A stretch of 64,000 bases of DNA from Ketobacter sp963922875 (GTDB taxonomy: Bacteria > Pseudomonadota > Gammaproteobacteria > Pseudomonadales > Ketobacteraceae), in contig CAWUJH010000007.1 of NCBI GenBank assembly GCA_963922875.1, forward strand, positions 124,001-188,000, in the 5' to 3' direction. The notes below the pieces were generated by a model. The model did no database searches and was not told where the DNA came from. It saw only the letters and a program-made list of their open reading frames with translations. Made by a program: the position numbers and the translations under genes. The stretch's first letter is position 1. Each line of letters starts with the position of its first letter. Below, one piece after another: positions 1-9,094 of the stretch.

Positions 1-1212
1 CAGTTCACCCACAAGCTCTGCTATTACATTGTCTTTTACCGTCTGCCCGTAAGGTGTCACATTGCGCTCACCGATGCCGTAAAAATTGCGCTGGCGTACA
101 CTCAAGGGATCAAGATCCAATTTACGGGCAATATCATCCAGGATGTACTCAATGGCGATCGCCCCTTGCGGGCCACCAAAACCGCGAAACGCGGTGTTGC
201 TCTGGGTATTGGTGCGACCGCACACCACAGCAATATCCACATGTTCTAGAAAGTAACTGTTGTCCAGGTGACACAAGGCCCGTGTGGCTACTGGCCCAGA
301 TAGATCCGCCGAAAATCCGGCCCGGCAAACCATGCCTACTTGCAGCGCTTGAATCTGACCATGCTGATCGAACCCCACATCATACTGGTAGCTGAAACAA
401 TGGCGTTTGCCCGTTATCATCATGTCATCATCACGATCGGGGCGCAGTTTAACCGGTCGCTGTAAATGAAAGGCGGCCAAGGCGGCGATGGCGCAAAAAA
501 TTCCCGATTGGGATTCTTTACCACCAAAACCACCCCCCATACGACGCATCTCCACCACCACCTGGTGGGCCTGTAAATTAAGTGCATGGCAAACGATGTG
601 CTGCATTTCTGTGGGATGCTGAGTAGAACTATAAACCTGCATCCCCTGGCCTTCCTTGGGAACAACGTACGCAATTTGCCCCTCCAGATAGAATTGTTCT
701 TGCCCCTTCACCCGAAACTCGCCTTTGATTCGATGCTCGCTGGCGGCGAGTTTCTGCTCTGGCGTGCCGCGCACCAAATGCATGGGCGGCAGCACGTAGG
801 ATTCGTTTTTATGAGCTTCCAACTCATCCAGAACTGCAGGTAAGACGTCATATTCTATGACGCCTAATTTAGCCGCACGACGGGCTTGATCCCGAGTTTC
901 AGCGATTACAGCAAAAACAGGCTGGCCGATATAGAAAACCTCACCCTCGGCCAGAATAGGATCATCATGAAGGATGGGGCCACAATCATTGGTTCCTGGA
1001 ATGTCTTCGGCGGTATACACCGCTACTACGCCGGGAGCCTGCTTTACCGCCGTTAGATCTATGGATTTTATACGTGCGTGGGCCTGACTGCTCAAGCCTA
1101 ATGCGGCATGCAACGTACCCTGTAATTCCGGCATATCATCGATGTAGGTGGCTTCACCCGCCACATGCAAAGCGGCTGATTCGTGAGGAACCACTTTTTG
1201 CTGATTACTCAT
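1..1212 (-). CDS. xdhB: Xanthine dehydrogenase molybdopterin-binding subunit XdhB (partial, C-terminus beyond left edge)
   Basis: This is the large subunit that binds the molybdenum cofactor and oxidises hypoxanthine to xanthine and xanthine to urate. Only the first 404 codons lie in the window; the family is usually near 780 residues. The frame is open from ATG at 1212 to base 1. Visible family motifs are the N-terminal HVAGEATYIDDMP segment, the glycine-rich RRMGGGFGGKE loop and the NTAFRGFGGPQG loop, all typical of the molybdopterin domain. The start codon overlaps the xdhA stop codon (ATGA), so the two are translationally coupled. Any XdhC insertion chaperone would lie further left, outside the window. 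Confidence 0.95.
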   Translation of the reverse strand, partial: MSNQQKVVPHESAALHVAGEATYIDDMPELQGTLHAALGLSSQAHARIKSIDLTAVKQAPGVVAVYTAEDIPGTNDCGPILHDDPILAEGEVFYIGQPVFAVIAETRDQARRAAKLGVIEYDVLPAVLDELEAHKNESYVLPPMHLVRGTPEQKLAASEHRIKGEFRVKGQEQFYLEGQIAYVVPKEGQGMQVYSSTQHPTEMQHIVCHALNLQAHQVVVEMRRMGGGFGGKESQSGIFCAIAALAAFHLQRPVKLRPDRDDDMMITGKRHCFSYQYDVGFDQHGQIQALQVGMVCRAGFSADLSGPVATRALCHLDNSYFLEHVDIAVVCGRTNTQSNTAFRGFGGPQGAIAIEYILDDIARKLDLDPLSVRQRNFYGIGERNVTPYGQTVKDNVIAELVGEL

Positions 1213-2687
1213 GCTCCACCCCCTATTAATACGCCGGTACGAACCTGAGTCAACGTTTCACCGCTGGGCTGGGCCGTTTCCAAAAAAAACCGGTAGAGTA
1301 AATTAGCCGCCACTAACTGGCGATAACTTGCGGTGGCCCGCATATCCGACAAGGGCTGGTAATCTTGACTTAACGCTTTCATCGCCGCTTGAACGGTGGT
1401 TTCATTCCAAGGCTGGCCGACTAAGGCTTTTTCACAGTGTTCGGCCAAATGAACAGTGGCCGCCATACCGCCGTAGGCTACCCGCGCAGCGGTAATCCGG
1501 TTGCCGTCTAACGTCAATTGAAACGCACCACACACCGCTGAAATATCGGAATCGTAGCGCTTACTTACTTTCCAGGTACGAAAAACTTGGTCCGCTTGCG
1601 GTCGTGGTACACGCACCGCACTGATGATTTCATTTTCCCGCCGCGACTGCTGCCGATACCCTGTGTACAGCGTATCTAGAGCAATAATCCGTTCACCATT
1701 AACACTGGTTAGCACCACTTCGCTTCCCACCGCCATTAACCAGGGCGGGGTGTCACCTATAGGAGAACCGTTCGCCACATTCCCGACAAAGGTTCCCGCA
1801 TTACGGATAGGAACCGATGCAAACCGTTCAGCAAGTTCCGCTACCGGATACCAGGCTTCGAGCCGAGCGTAAGCCTCCGTCAAGGTGACCGCCGCTCCAA
1901 TTTCTAACCAGTCGTCCGTCTCTGTCAGGCGCTGCAGTTCCGCCACATTACCCAGATAAATGATTGTGTCTAGTGTTTGCATTTGTTTAGTCACCCACAG
2001 CCCCACGTCTGTGCCACCGGCAAGAATGAGTGCCTGTGGATGCTCGGCTTTCAAACTGACTAATTCCGCCAGCGTATGGGGGGAATAAAATCCCGCAGTT
2101 CGCAAAGAATCTGGGGACTTTACCTGTTGCAGTTGCTGCACAGCATTGGCGTGATCAAAGGGCACTTTTGGTAACTCAAACATGGCTTGCCCGGCGTCCA
2201 GGATTGGCTTGTATCCGGTACAGCGGCATAGATTGCCGGACAAGGCATAGGCCAATTTATCACGACTGGGTGGTGGGGTTTCCTTGCCTTGTCGCTGCAC
2301 ATAAACTCCCCACAAAGACATCACGAACCCCGGTGTACAAAATCCGCATTGTGATCCGTGATGATCCACCATGGCCTGCTGCACCGGGTGCAAACTATTA
2401 TCGGGTTGCTTCAAATATTCAACGGTGTAGATGACCTTGCCATCCAGAGCAGGCAAGAACTGAATACAGGCATTTAGTGATTTCATTGTCAGCTCTGAGC
2501 CAACCAGATCACCGACAATCACGGTGCAGGCACCACAATCACCTTCTGCACAACCTTCTTTAGTTCCCATCAAACGCTGTTTATTGCGCACAAACTGCAG
2601 CAAGGTTTCGGTGGGTTCCGGCTGTGTCACCGAAACCCGTTCATCGTTAAGCCAGAAGTGAATGCTGTTTCTATCATTATCACTCAT
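1209..2687 (-). CDS. xdhA: Xanthine dehydrogenase small subunit XdhA (2Fe-2S and FAD domains)
   Basis: This subunit passes electrons from the molybdenum centre of XdhB to FAD and NAD. The 492 residues hold a plant-type ferredoxin domain (Cys46, Cys51 and Cys54 in GCAEGDCGACT), a second 2Fe-2S helical domain (CGFCTPG near residue 115 and GNLCRCTGYKP near 150) and, from about residue 190, a FAD-binding domain with the LILAGGTDVGLW loop, followed by the CO-dehydrogenase flavoprotein C-terminal domain. The length fits the bacterial two-subunit XDH type. It lies 20 bp after an NCS2 permease gene and overlaps xdhB, which makes a transport-plus-oxidation operon. Confidence 0.95.
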   Translation of the reverse strand: MSDNDRNSIHFWLNDERVSVTQPEPTETLLQFVRNKQRLMGTKEGCAEGDCGACTVIVGDLVGSELTMKSLNACIQFLPALDGKVIYTVEYLKQPDNSLHPVQQAMVDHHGSQCGFCTPGFVMSLWGVYVQRQGKETPPPSRDKLAYALSGNLCRCTGYKPILDAGQAMFELPKVPFDHANAVQQLQQVKSPDSLRTAGFYSPHTLAELVSLKAEHPQALILAGGTDVGLWVTKQMQTLDTIIYLGNVAELQRLTETDDWLEIGAAVTLTEAYARLEAWYPVAELAERFASVPIRNAGTFVGNVANGSPIGDTPPWLMAVGSEVVLTSVNGERIIALDTLYTGYRQQSRRENEIISAVRVPRPQADQVFRTWKVSKRYDSDISAVCGAFQLTLDGNRITAARVAYGGMAATVHLAEHCEKALVGQPWNETTVQAAMKALSQDYQPLSDMRATASYRQLVAANLLYRFFLETAQPSGETLTQVRTGVLIGGGA

Positions 2688-2707
2688 AGATCAATCCTTT
2701 CTGCGGT

Positions 2708-4267
2708 TTAGTCATCCGACTCCCAGAGGGGTTCAACCTCATCATCTTGCTCTAGCGGCATACGAGAAGCAACCAACAACAAGACAGCGATAATCAAATA
2801 GCCCCAAAGAATTTCTGATTCCCAACTGAACCACTGCAAATTACTGGAATGCAATACCCCAAACCCCGTTAACACCGCAGCGACGAAAGCGGTGATCGCA
2901 GCATTCACTACTTTACGGTCAATCAGAAAGGCCGCAAACCCGCCCCACAACATTCCCGATACAATAGCACCGGCCGCCATAGCCGATTGACCGATAACAT
3001 GCGCCCCTTGTACTTGCATGGCGCTAACGAATGCTGAATCCATTAAACCGGGGACTTTATCCAAACCCATGGCTTGCAAGCTATTAAGCACACTGCCCCA
3101 CTTCACCACGATAATTGCGGACACATGGGGTAAAAAAGCAATACCCACTGCAATGGCATGATGTGGCGGCACTGAACGAAAAGCCGTAGCGATGATGGAG
3201 ACACCCACAAAAACCAGGATCGGTGCAACGGCCGCATGAGGAATTAAACCACCCAGGAAAGACATCAAGCCAAAAATTGCACTCACAAAGAAGACAATAC
3301 CGACGCCGAGCGCATAACCTGAGCGCGCGCCCATACGTTTGTAGGCGGGGTGGCCAATATAAACCGTAGTGGGAAACGGAGAGCCGAATAAACCTCCCAC
3401 CATAGTGCCAACGCCATCAGTGACCTGACACCAACCAACTGGATATTTGTCACCCACACTGTCTGCAGATTCCACGTTATTCATGGTCTCGATGAAGTTA
3501 TATATCTGCACAGGAATCAAAATTGCCAATAGCTCAGGCCGCTCCCACAAAGCGTTTATACCCACCATTAAATCACCGAACCAGGGAATCGGTGGATACA
3601 TACCAACACCACTAAAAGACACCTCCGCTTTACCCACCAGCAACGCCACCACAGTACCGGCCACCAAAGCAACTAACCCGGCGGGCAAGTTAAAAGGTAA
3701 ACGATAACGACCCACAAAACCCCACAACACGAAGGCTAAAGAAGTAAATCCAATCAGCGGTTCTTCATAAATATGGGCCATGGCCACGGTGGCAATAAAA
3801 ACTAACGCTATCCCCGCCAGAGTACCTAACATTCCTGCCCGAGGCGTGACTCGTTTCAGCCAAGGCCCAATGATGGCGCCCAGAAGCTCAATAGCTCCAC
3901 CAATGACCCCGGCCGCAATACCTACTTGCCAAGCTAATAGGGAATCGCCCGTAATCCAGTAGATAGGCCCAATAACGCCAAACAAGTAGACGAACATAAC
4001 CGGTGTACTGATGCCATAGGGCAATGCGGTTACGTTGGCTCGTTGCTCTTTTGCGGCCAAACGACGCGCCATCAGCACGTACACAATCATGCCGAAGAGA
4101 ATCGCCACCGCAGCACCGGGCAGGATACGCCCGAACACAATCTCGTCCGACATCCCCAGAACAAACCGGCAGACGGCGGTGATAATCAATAAATTAGCTA
4201 AGTTATCCGCAAAGAGTGCCCAAAAAGCACTTAAGTCACTGCGCGAAAATAAAGGATAAGCCCCCAT
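2708..4267 (-). CDS. NCS2-family purine permease (divergent branch)
   Basis: This is a polytopic inner-membrane protein of 519 residues with about 12-14 hydrophobic segments. Its family motifs point to the nucleobase:cation symporter-2 superfamily: the N-terminal half has ALPYGISTPVMFVYLFG, and the middle has ETMNNVESADSVGDKYP. It differs clearly from the UraA/XanP-type permease at 5107-6498, so the locus has two distinct purine importers. It sits between the TetR regulator and xdhA in the same direction. The placement suggests hypoxanthine or xanthine as substrate, which is inference. The C-terminal tail is acidic. Confidence 0.8.
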   Translation of the reverse strand: MGAYPLFSRSDLSAFWALFADNLANLLIITAVCRFVLGMSDEIVFGRILPGAAVAILFGMIVYVLMARRLAAKEQRANVTALPYGISTPVMFVYLFGVIGPIYWITGDSLLAWQVGIAAGVIGGAIELLGAIIGPWLKRVTPRAGMLGTLAGIALVFIATVAMAHIYEEPLIGFTSLAFVLWGFVGRYRLPFNLPAGLVALVAGTVVALLVGKAEVSFSGVGMYPPIPWFGDLMVGINALWERPELLAILIPVQIYNFIETMNNVESADSVGDKYPVGWCQVTDGVGTMVGGLFGSPFPTTVYIGHPAYKRMGARSGYALGVGIVFFVSAIFGLMSFLGGLIPHAAVAPILVFVGVSIIATAFRSVPPHHAIAVGIAFLPHVSAIIVVKWGSVLNSLQAMGLDKVPGLMDSAFVSAMQVQGAHVIGQSAMAAGAIVSGMLWGGFAAFLIDRKVVNAAITAFVAAVLTGFGVLHSSNLQWFSWESEILWGYLIIAVLLLVASRMPLEQDDEVEPLWESDD

Positions 4268-4336
4268 GTTTTGCTCCCCTGATGTGATAAAAAAAATCTA
4301 CCACTGGCAGCGGGAACTAATACAAGGGCTTAGGCG

Positions 4337-5002
4337 TCAGTGATTATCTGCCCCAATCCCCCGAATAATAATCCCGGCCACAGTGGCAGTGGCCTTGTCA
4401 AAATCTTCATCGGTCAGAGCGTCCTGCCCCATTGCAGCTGCCATTTGTACTGCGAAATCCGCATAATGTTGAGTGGCGCTCCACAGCATAAAAATGATAT
4501 GTGCAGGATCTAATGGCTGTATTTTCCCCTGCCTGGCCCACTCTTTGAAAACCGCTGTCTTACGTTCAAACCACTCACTGTACTCGTGGTTAAAATACTT
4601 TTTTAGCCTTGGCCCTCCTGACAGGATCTCTTTGGCAAATACGCGAGATGCCAGCGGGTAGTCCCGAGACAACTGCATTTTTACCTCTACGTAACGGCGC
4701 AACGACTCGGCTGGCTCCTCATTCGAATCCAAGTCGTTTAGCGCGCTGTCCCATAACTCCACAATTCGTGATAACACTTCTGAATACAGCTGTAATTTGC
4801 TGCCAAAGTAATAATGGATATTGGATTTCGGCAGATTGGCGCGCTCGGCTATACGGTTCATGGTGGCGCCTTTGAAGCCATTCGCCGCAAATTCCGCTTC
4901 TGCTGCCGACAAAATATTGTGCTCGTTTTTCTTCCGTATCGTCCCGGTGGGTTTTTCGTCCTGGTGAGACGGCACATTGAGTATTACGTTTTCCGATTTC
5001 AT
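4337..5002 (-). CDS. TetR-family regulator, RutR-like
   Basis: This 221-residue protein has an N-terminal helix-turn-helix at about residues 25-75 (ILSAAEAEFAANGFKGATMNRIAERANLPKSNIHYYFGSK, read in parts) and a long ligand-binding domain with ASRVFAKEILSGGP, characteristic of RutR-type pyrimidine/purine sensors. Known RutR binds uracil or thymine and recognises TTGACCA-N2-TGGTCAA. Two similar palindromes lie in this locus at 7307 and 8969, so I infer it is the local repressor and that a purine intermediate is the inducer. It is the first gene before the NCS2 permease and xdhAB, with a 69-bp gap. Confidence 0.85.
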   Translation of the reverse strand: MKSENVILNVPSHQDEKPTGTIRKKNEHNILSAAEAEFAANGFKGATMNRIAERANLPKSNIHYYFGSKLQLYSEVLSRIVELWDSALNDLDSNEEPAESLRRYVEVKMQLSRDYPLASRVFAKEILSGGPRLKKYFNHEYSEWFERKTAVFKEWARQGKIQPLDPAHIIFMLWSATQHYADFAVQMAAAMGQDALTDEDFDKATATVAGIIIRGIGADNH

Positions 5003-5021
5003 AGCTAATGGGGCCTCTGAA

Positions 5022-5039
5022 TTGAGACCATATCCTCAA
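5022..5039. promoter_or_regulatory. Palindrome in front of the TetR gene
   Basis: The 104-bp gap between the permease stop and the regulator start contains inverted arms TTGAG (5022-5026) and CTCAA (5035-5039), 19 bp upstream of the regulator ATG. The segment includes GACCA-TA-T, which partly matches the locus palindromes. It could be an autoregulatory operator, but the right half matches poorly. Confidence 0.35.
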
Positions 5040-5106
5040 AGTAAACAAGGTAATCTCCTCATTATACTTTGCCACCACCGGCCTGTATGTAATTGCCGTC
5101 ATTTGT

Positions 5107-6498
5107 CTACACATCAGCCAAGGGTTTAGCCGTAACAGTACCTGTCGAAGCATCAAAACTGTGATCTGGTACTAAAAGATTCAAAATTATGGCCATAAGA
5201 CCACCGGTAGTTACTGGGGACCCCATAATGTTTTGCACCGATTTTGGCATTAGCGCCAAAGCTTCGGGCACCATAGACACACCAAGACCCACGCCAAAGG
5301 ACACCGCCATAATCAGCATTTTGCGACGATCCAACTCAATGGACGCTAAAATCTTGATCCCCGCCGCCGCTACCGTGCCAAACATTACTAAGGTTGCCCC
5401 GCCTAACACAGGCTTGGGTATTTGTTGTAACACACCGCCGATCATGGGGAAGAAACCCAATACAAACAGGATCACCGCCACATACATTCCCACATAGCGG
5501 CTCGCCACGCCGGTTAACTGAATCACACCGTTGTTTTGACTAAACGTTGTATTAGGAAAGGTATTAAACACGGCGGCTAACGCAGAATTGAAGCCATCAC
5601 CCAAGACACCACCACTGACGCGATTTAAATATTCTGGGCCTTTAATGGGTTGTTTTGAGAGCAAACAATTGGCGGTGATATCACCCGTGGACTCAATGGT
5701 GGTAATAATATAAATCAGCGCAATGGGGATAAATGCGCCCCAGTCAAAGTCAAAACCATATTTGAATGGGATAGGAATACTAATCAGTGGCAGAGCACCT
5801 AAATTGGAAAGATCAATTTTCCCCAAGAATAGACTGGCGATATAACCTGCTACTAAACCAATCACTATGGATGATAAACGAATCCATTGATTACTTGAGC
5901 GATTGAGAAAAATAATCAACGCTAATACCGAGCAACCCAAAATCAGGTTTTCAGCAGAACCAAAGTCTTCGGCCTTAAACCCCCCAGCAAGATCAGTCAT
6001 TCCTACTTTGATCAAACTGACTCCGATAATGGTAATGACGATGCCCGTGACCAACGGCGTTATAACGCGGTCCAAGCGATGCATGATTCGGCTCAACGCC
6101 ATTTCAATAAAAGCACCCAGGAAACAGATACCAAAAATCATAGCAAGTATATCGTCCGGACTACCGCCACGGCTCTTTACAATAAAACCGGCACCTAACA
6201 CTGCCCCTAAAAAAGCAAAGCTAGTACCTTGAACGCAGATCATACCCGCACCCACGGTGTTAAAGGGGCGTCGGGCCTGGATAAAGGTGCCCACCCCGGA
6301 CACCATCAGCGCCATACTGATTAAATAAGGTATTTCGCTGGCCAGACCCAAAACGCCCCCAATAATTAATGTCGGCGTGATTATTCCTACAAAACTGGCT
6401 AACACATGCTGGAACGCCGCAAAGGTGGCTTCCAAAGGTGGTGGACGATCGTTTAATTGGTAAATAAGTTCTGATGCCTGATTGTCTTCGCTGCTCAT
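5107..6498 (-). CDS. Uracil-xanthine (urate) permease, NCS2 family
   Basis: This is an inner-membrane purine:proton symporter of 463 residues with the usual 14-segment NCS2 fold. Diagnostic features are FQHVLASFVGIITPTLIIGG in segment 1, IESTGDITANCLLS (substrate-site Glu in segment 8) and the QNNGVIQLTGVASR signature in segment 10. The family includes UraA, XanP/XanQ and the urate carrier UacT. Urate or xanthine is the likely substrate because all neighbouring genes act on purine bases, but the sequence alone does not settle this. It follows the Tsx-like channel gene by 14 bp, so outer- and inner-membrane uptake are co-expressed. Confidence 0.88.
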   Translation of the reverse strand: MSSEDNQASELIYQLNDRPPPLEATFAAFQHVLASFVGIITPTLIIGGVLGLASEIPYLISMALMVSGVGTFIQARRPFNTVGAGMICVQGTSFAFLGAVLGAGFIVKSRGGSPDDILAMIFGICFLGAFIEMALSRIMHRLDRVITPLVTGIVITIIGVSLIKVGMTDLAGGFKAEDFGSAENLILGCSVLALIIFLNRSSNQWIRLSSIVIGLVAGYIASLFLGKIDLSNLGALPLISIPIPFKYGFDFDWGAFIPIALIYIITTIESTGDITANCLLSKQPIKGPEYLNRVSGGVLGDGFNSALAAVFNTFPNTTFSQNNGVIQLTGVASRYVGMYVAVILFVLGFFPMIGGVLQQIPKPVLGGATLVMFGTVAAAGIKILASIELDRRKMLIMAVSFGVGLGVSMVPEALALMPKSVQNIMGSPVTTGGLMAIILNLLVPDHSFDASTGTVTAKPLADV

Positions 6499-6512
6499 GG
6501 TTCACCTCCGGT

Positions 6513-7247
6513 CTAGAAATGCCATTTGATTAACAGGCAGGGATTGCGCTCATCAGCGCCGTCCACACCAAACTTATTAGTCCAATGAGCATATTCCATG
6601 CCCACATAGAATGGCGCTGAAGAATCAATGTAAGCACCGATATTCCATTTCAGTTGGAAGGTGAGATTGGTTTCTGCTTCATTGGTATCTGTGGAGGTAG
6701 ACGTATCCATAAAACCATCAAACAACCATTCCGTTGGCCCTAAGTTAAAAGGCACACCCCAAGTAATGGTTAGCTGCTCATCGTCATCCCATTCGCCATT
6801 GAACGCCTTGTACACATTGATGCTAAAGTACTTAAAACCTGGGAGATCAAGGTTTACCGCAAGCCCATAAAGATAATTATCAAAGAAATCACCACCTTCC
6901 CAAGTGCTTGCAATCAATACATCTTTGACTATGCCAAAGGAAAGGTCTTTGCCGGTGAGATAGCCCAAACTCAAGCGGGGCGATAACTCAAAATAGTTGC
7001 TAACGGTTCCATCGTCAGAACGTAAGTGATCCATAAAGAAGAAGTTGTCACCCCAGGTATGGCCACTGGCATGCTCTACCGTTAACACATTTCGTTCTGG
7101 GTCACCCAATTCGTAATCTGAGCCGTGCAAATAACTCAGACTAAAATTACTCCACAACATTTTGCTGTGGGCACTACTGGCAGCAACCAACAAAACTAAA
7201 CCCAACAACCCCCTTGCACCGCGTCGATATACTTGATTCAACCCCAT
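6513..7247 (-). CDS. Tsx/OmpK-like nucleoside-type outer-membrane channel
   Basis: This 244-residue protein begins with a basic stretch and a hydrophobic signal peptide ending near SSAHS. The mature part is a beta-barrel with alternating aromatic strands (LWSNFSLSYLHGSDYE, FFFMDHLRSDDG, FSINVYKAFNGEW) and ends in LLIKWHF, with the terminal Phe needed for BAM insertion. It resembles the Tsx/OmpK family, whose E. coli member admits nucleosides. It is co-directional with the urate/xanthine permease, 14 bp apart. I infer a role in bringing purines across the outer membrane. Its promoter region carries one of the two locus palindromes. Confidence 0.75.
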   Translation of the reverse strand: MGLNQVYRRGARGLLGLVLLVAASSAHSKMLWSNFSLSYLHGSDYELGDPERNVLTVEHASGHTWGDNFFFMDHLRSDDGTVSNYFELSPRLSLGYLTGKDLSFGIVKDVLIASTWEGGDFFDNYLYGLAVNLDLPGFKYFSINVYKAFNGEWDDDEQLTITWGVPFNLGPTEWLFDGFMDTSTSTDTNEAETNLTFQLKWNIGAYIDSSAPFYVGMEYAHWTNKFGVDGADERNPCLLIKWHF

Positions 7248-7306
7248 AACTACTTCCCCCGTTTCTCAGCGACTAATTCATCTCAATCAATTCTTCTCAA
7301 CACAAA

Positions 7307-7328
7307 AACCTGACCACATAGACAGGTT
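7307..7328. promoter_or_regulatory. RutR-box-like operator, copy 1 (channel-permease promoter)
   Basis: The left arm is AACCTGACCA and the right arm TAGACAGGTT, separated by 2 bp, 60 bp upstream of the channel gene start. Copy 2 at 8969 shares 18 of its 20 arm positions. The core TGACCA-N2-T resembles the published RutR site. In the rest of the gap 7248-7593 I see only a terminator at 7490-7517. Confidence 0.6.
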
Positions 7329-7489
7329 GCGAAGGAGACAGCAAAAAGCTGGCCAACCAGTCAAATTTTTCAAAAAACAGAGGGAGTTAGAATCATCAAA
7401 AATGAAATTTTCTTATAAATTTCAATCGATTAATAATTTCACTAAAAGGGGAAGAATCTAGGAACTTTATTCAAAAGCCAGTGTCCGCC

Positions 7490-7517
7490 GAAAAAAGCGC
7501 ACAGGCTAATGTGCGCT
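7490..7517 (-). terminator. Rho-independent terminator of the 8-oxoguanine deaminase gene
   Basis: Perfect 8-bp arms AGCGCACA (7496-7503) and TGTGCGCT (7510-7517) enclose a 6-nt loop. Read on the minus strand, the stem is followed by six T residues (7496-7491). It lies 77 bp after the deaminase stop. Confidence 0.85.
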
Positions 7518-7593
7518 AAATAAGAACCTGCCATGAACCCAATGCGCTCAGTTGGATCACAAAATGGTCACATTCACTACGCTCAATGATTAG

Positions 7594-8940
7594 TTAAACC
7601 GACTTGGCTAACTGCACCGCTAACCTTTGCTGTTTCCGTTTCAAGGCCTCGAGATCCAAGCCGGGAATTTTCCCCGCCACCACACTCCAGCGACCTGCCA
7701 CCATCACCCTGTCGGCCTGTTGGGCACCACACAATAACAGCGCAGCGAGGGGATCGTGACTGCCGGCAAAGCGCAATTCGTCCAAGGTAAAAAAGGCGAG
7801 ATCAGCCTGCTGCCCTGGTTCAATTCTGCCAACATCCGTGCGCCCCAACATGCGGGCACCGCCTTCCGTTGCCCAACGCCATGCATCCCAGTGCGTTACT
7901 TTATCGGCACCATAGCGCAAACGCTGCAACATAAGCGCCTGCCGCACTTCAGCAATCATGTTGGAACCGTCGTTGGAAGCAGATCCATCCACTCCCAACC
8001 CAATAGGGCAACCCGCCGCCTCTAATTCACAGGTGCGACAAATACCGGATGCAAGCACCATATTTGAGCAAGGACAATGGCAAACGCCCACCTCCGCAGC
8101 ACCTAACGCGGCAATTTCATCGTCATTGAAATGAATACCATGGGCCAACCAGGTCCCTTTTCGCAACCAACCCACTTGCTCTAAATAAGCCACCGTGCGC
8201 ACACCAAAGTTACGCTCACAAAAAGCCTCTTCGTCCAACGTTTCTGCCAAATGGGTATGCAACCCCACACCATAACGCTGCGCCAATTCAGAACTGCCTT
8301 GCATTAATTCCGGGGTCACGGAAAAAGGCGAACAAGGTGCTAGCGCGATCTGCACCATAGCGCCCTCTCCCTGTTGGTGATAGTTTTGAATCAACCGTTC
8401 ACTGTCGGCAAGTATGACATTTTCTTGCTGAACAACAGTGCGTGGAGGCAAGCCGCCCTGGTCCTCACCCAGGCTCATAGAGCCGCGAGTAAACAAAGTG
8501 CGCATGTTAAAAATTTGTGCCGCCTCCACCTGTAAATCCGTAGCGTTCTCGACACCTTCAGGAAACAAATAATGGTGGTCAGCGGCCGTGGTGCAACCCG
8601 AAAGCAACAACTCCGCCAAGGCCACCTGAGTCGATGTTTGAATCATCTCCGGGGTCAAATTGGCCCACACCGGATACAATGCTCGCAACCAGCTGAATAA
8701 GCTTTGATTCAAGGCGGCCGGCAAAGCTCGTGTTAAGGTTTGATAAAAATGGTGGTGCCCGTTTACTAAACCTGGAACCACAACATGCTGTCTGGCATCG
8801 AAAACCTCATCACAGGATAATTCCGGGGTTGCCCCTGCGGCTAAACAAGATTCTATGCGACCATCCGCAATCACCAGCCCGCCTGCGGCTTTTTCATTGA
8901 GTATCGACAAGGGATTTTTAATCCAGATTCGGTGTGTCAT
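7594..8940 (-). CDS. 8-oxoguanine deaminase (amidohydrolase family)
   Basis: This enzyme removes the amino group from 8-oxoguanine to give urate, and related enzymes also act on isocytosine-like rings. The 448-residue protein carries the metal-dependent amidohydrolase signature: NGHHHFYQT near residue 65, THLAETLDEE, AHGIHFNDDE and GVDGSASND. The length and the opening THRIWIKNPLSI fit the bacterial 8-oxoguanine deaminase group better than GuaD, which is encoded separately at 11546. I chose ATG at 8940 because a purine-rich AGGAAA lies about 11 bp upstream and homology begins here; upstream codons would run into the divergent operator. It is transcribed alone and divergently from the allantoicase operon. 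Confidence 0.85.
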   Translation of the reverse strand: MTHRIWIKNPLSILNEKAAGGLVIADGRIESCLAAGATPELSCDEVFDARQHVVVPGLVNGHHHFYQTLTRALPAALNQSLFSWLRALYPVWANLTPEMIQTSTQVALAELLLSGCTTAADHHYLFPEGVENATDLQVEAAQIFNMRTLFTRGSMSLGEDQGGLPPRTVVQQENVILADSERLIQNYHQQGEGAMVQIALAPCSPFSVTPELMQGSSELAQRYGVGLHTHLAETLDEEAFCERNFGVRTVAYLEQVGWLRKGTWLAHGIHFNDDEIAALGAAEVGVCHCPCSNMVLASGICRTCELEAAGCPIGLGVDGSASNDGSNMIAEVRQALMLQRLRYGADKVTHWDAWRWATEGGARMLGRTDVGRIEPGQQADLAFFTLDELRFAGSHDPLAALLLCGAQQADRVMVAGRWSVVAGKIPGLDLEALKRKQQRLAVQLAKSV

Positions 8941-8968
8941 CAGCTTTCTTTTCCTGTTATTAATTAAC

Positions 8969-8990
8969 AACCTGACCAATTGGACAAGTT
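8969..8990. promoter_or_regulatory. RutR-box-like operator, copy 2 (divergent promoter)
   Basis: The left arm is AACCTGACCA and the right arm TGGACAAGTT, separated by AT. It is centred 39 bp upstream of the 8-oxoguanine deaminase start and just before a TTGACG -35-like hexamer (8995-9000) facing the allantoicase operon, so one bound repressor could control both directions. It matches TGACCA-N2-TGG-CAA of the RutR consensus. Confidence 0.65.
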
Positions 8991-9094
8991 TTTCTTGACG
9001 GACTATGTCTCCTTGGCAAACAATATGCAACAACCTAACCAGCAATGGTAAGCAACCGTCCCATGGCAGGTCTGCCGCAGGAACCGATACATCA

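Noticed and set aside
54..395. Plus-strand open frame opposite xdhB
   Set aside because: The minus strand gives a clear XdhB sequence with family motifs across the same bases; the plus-strand product has no resemblance to any protein.
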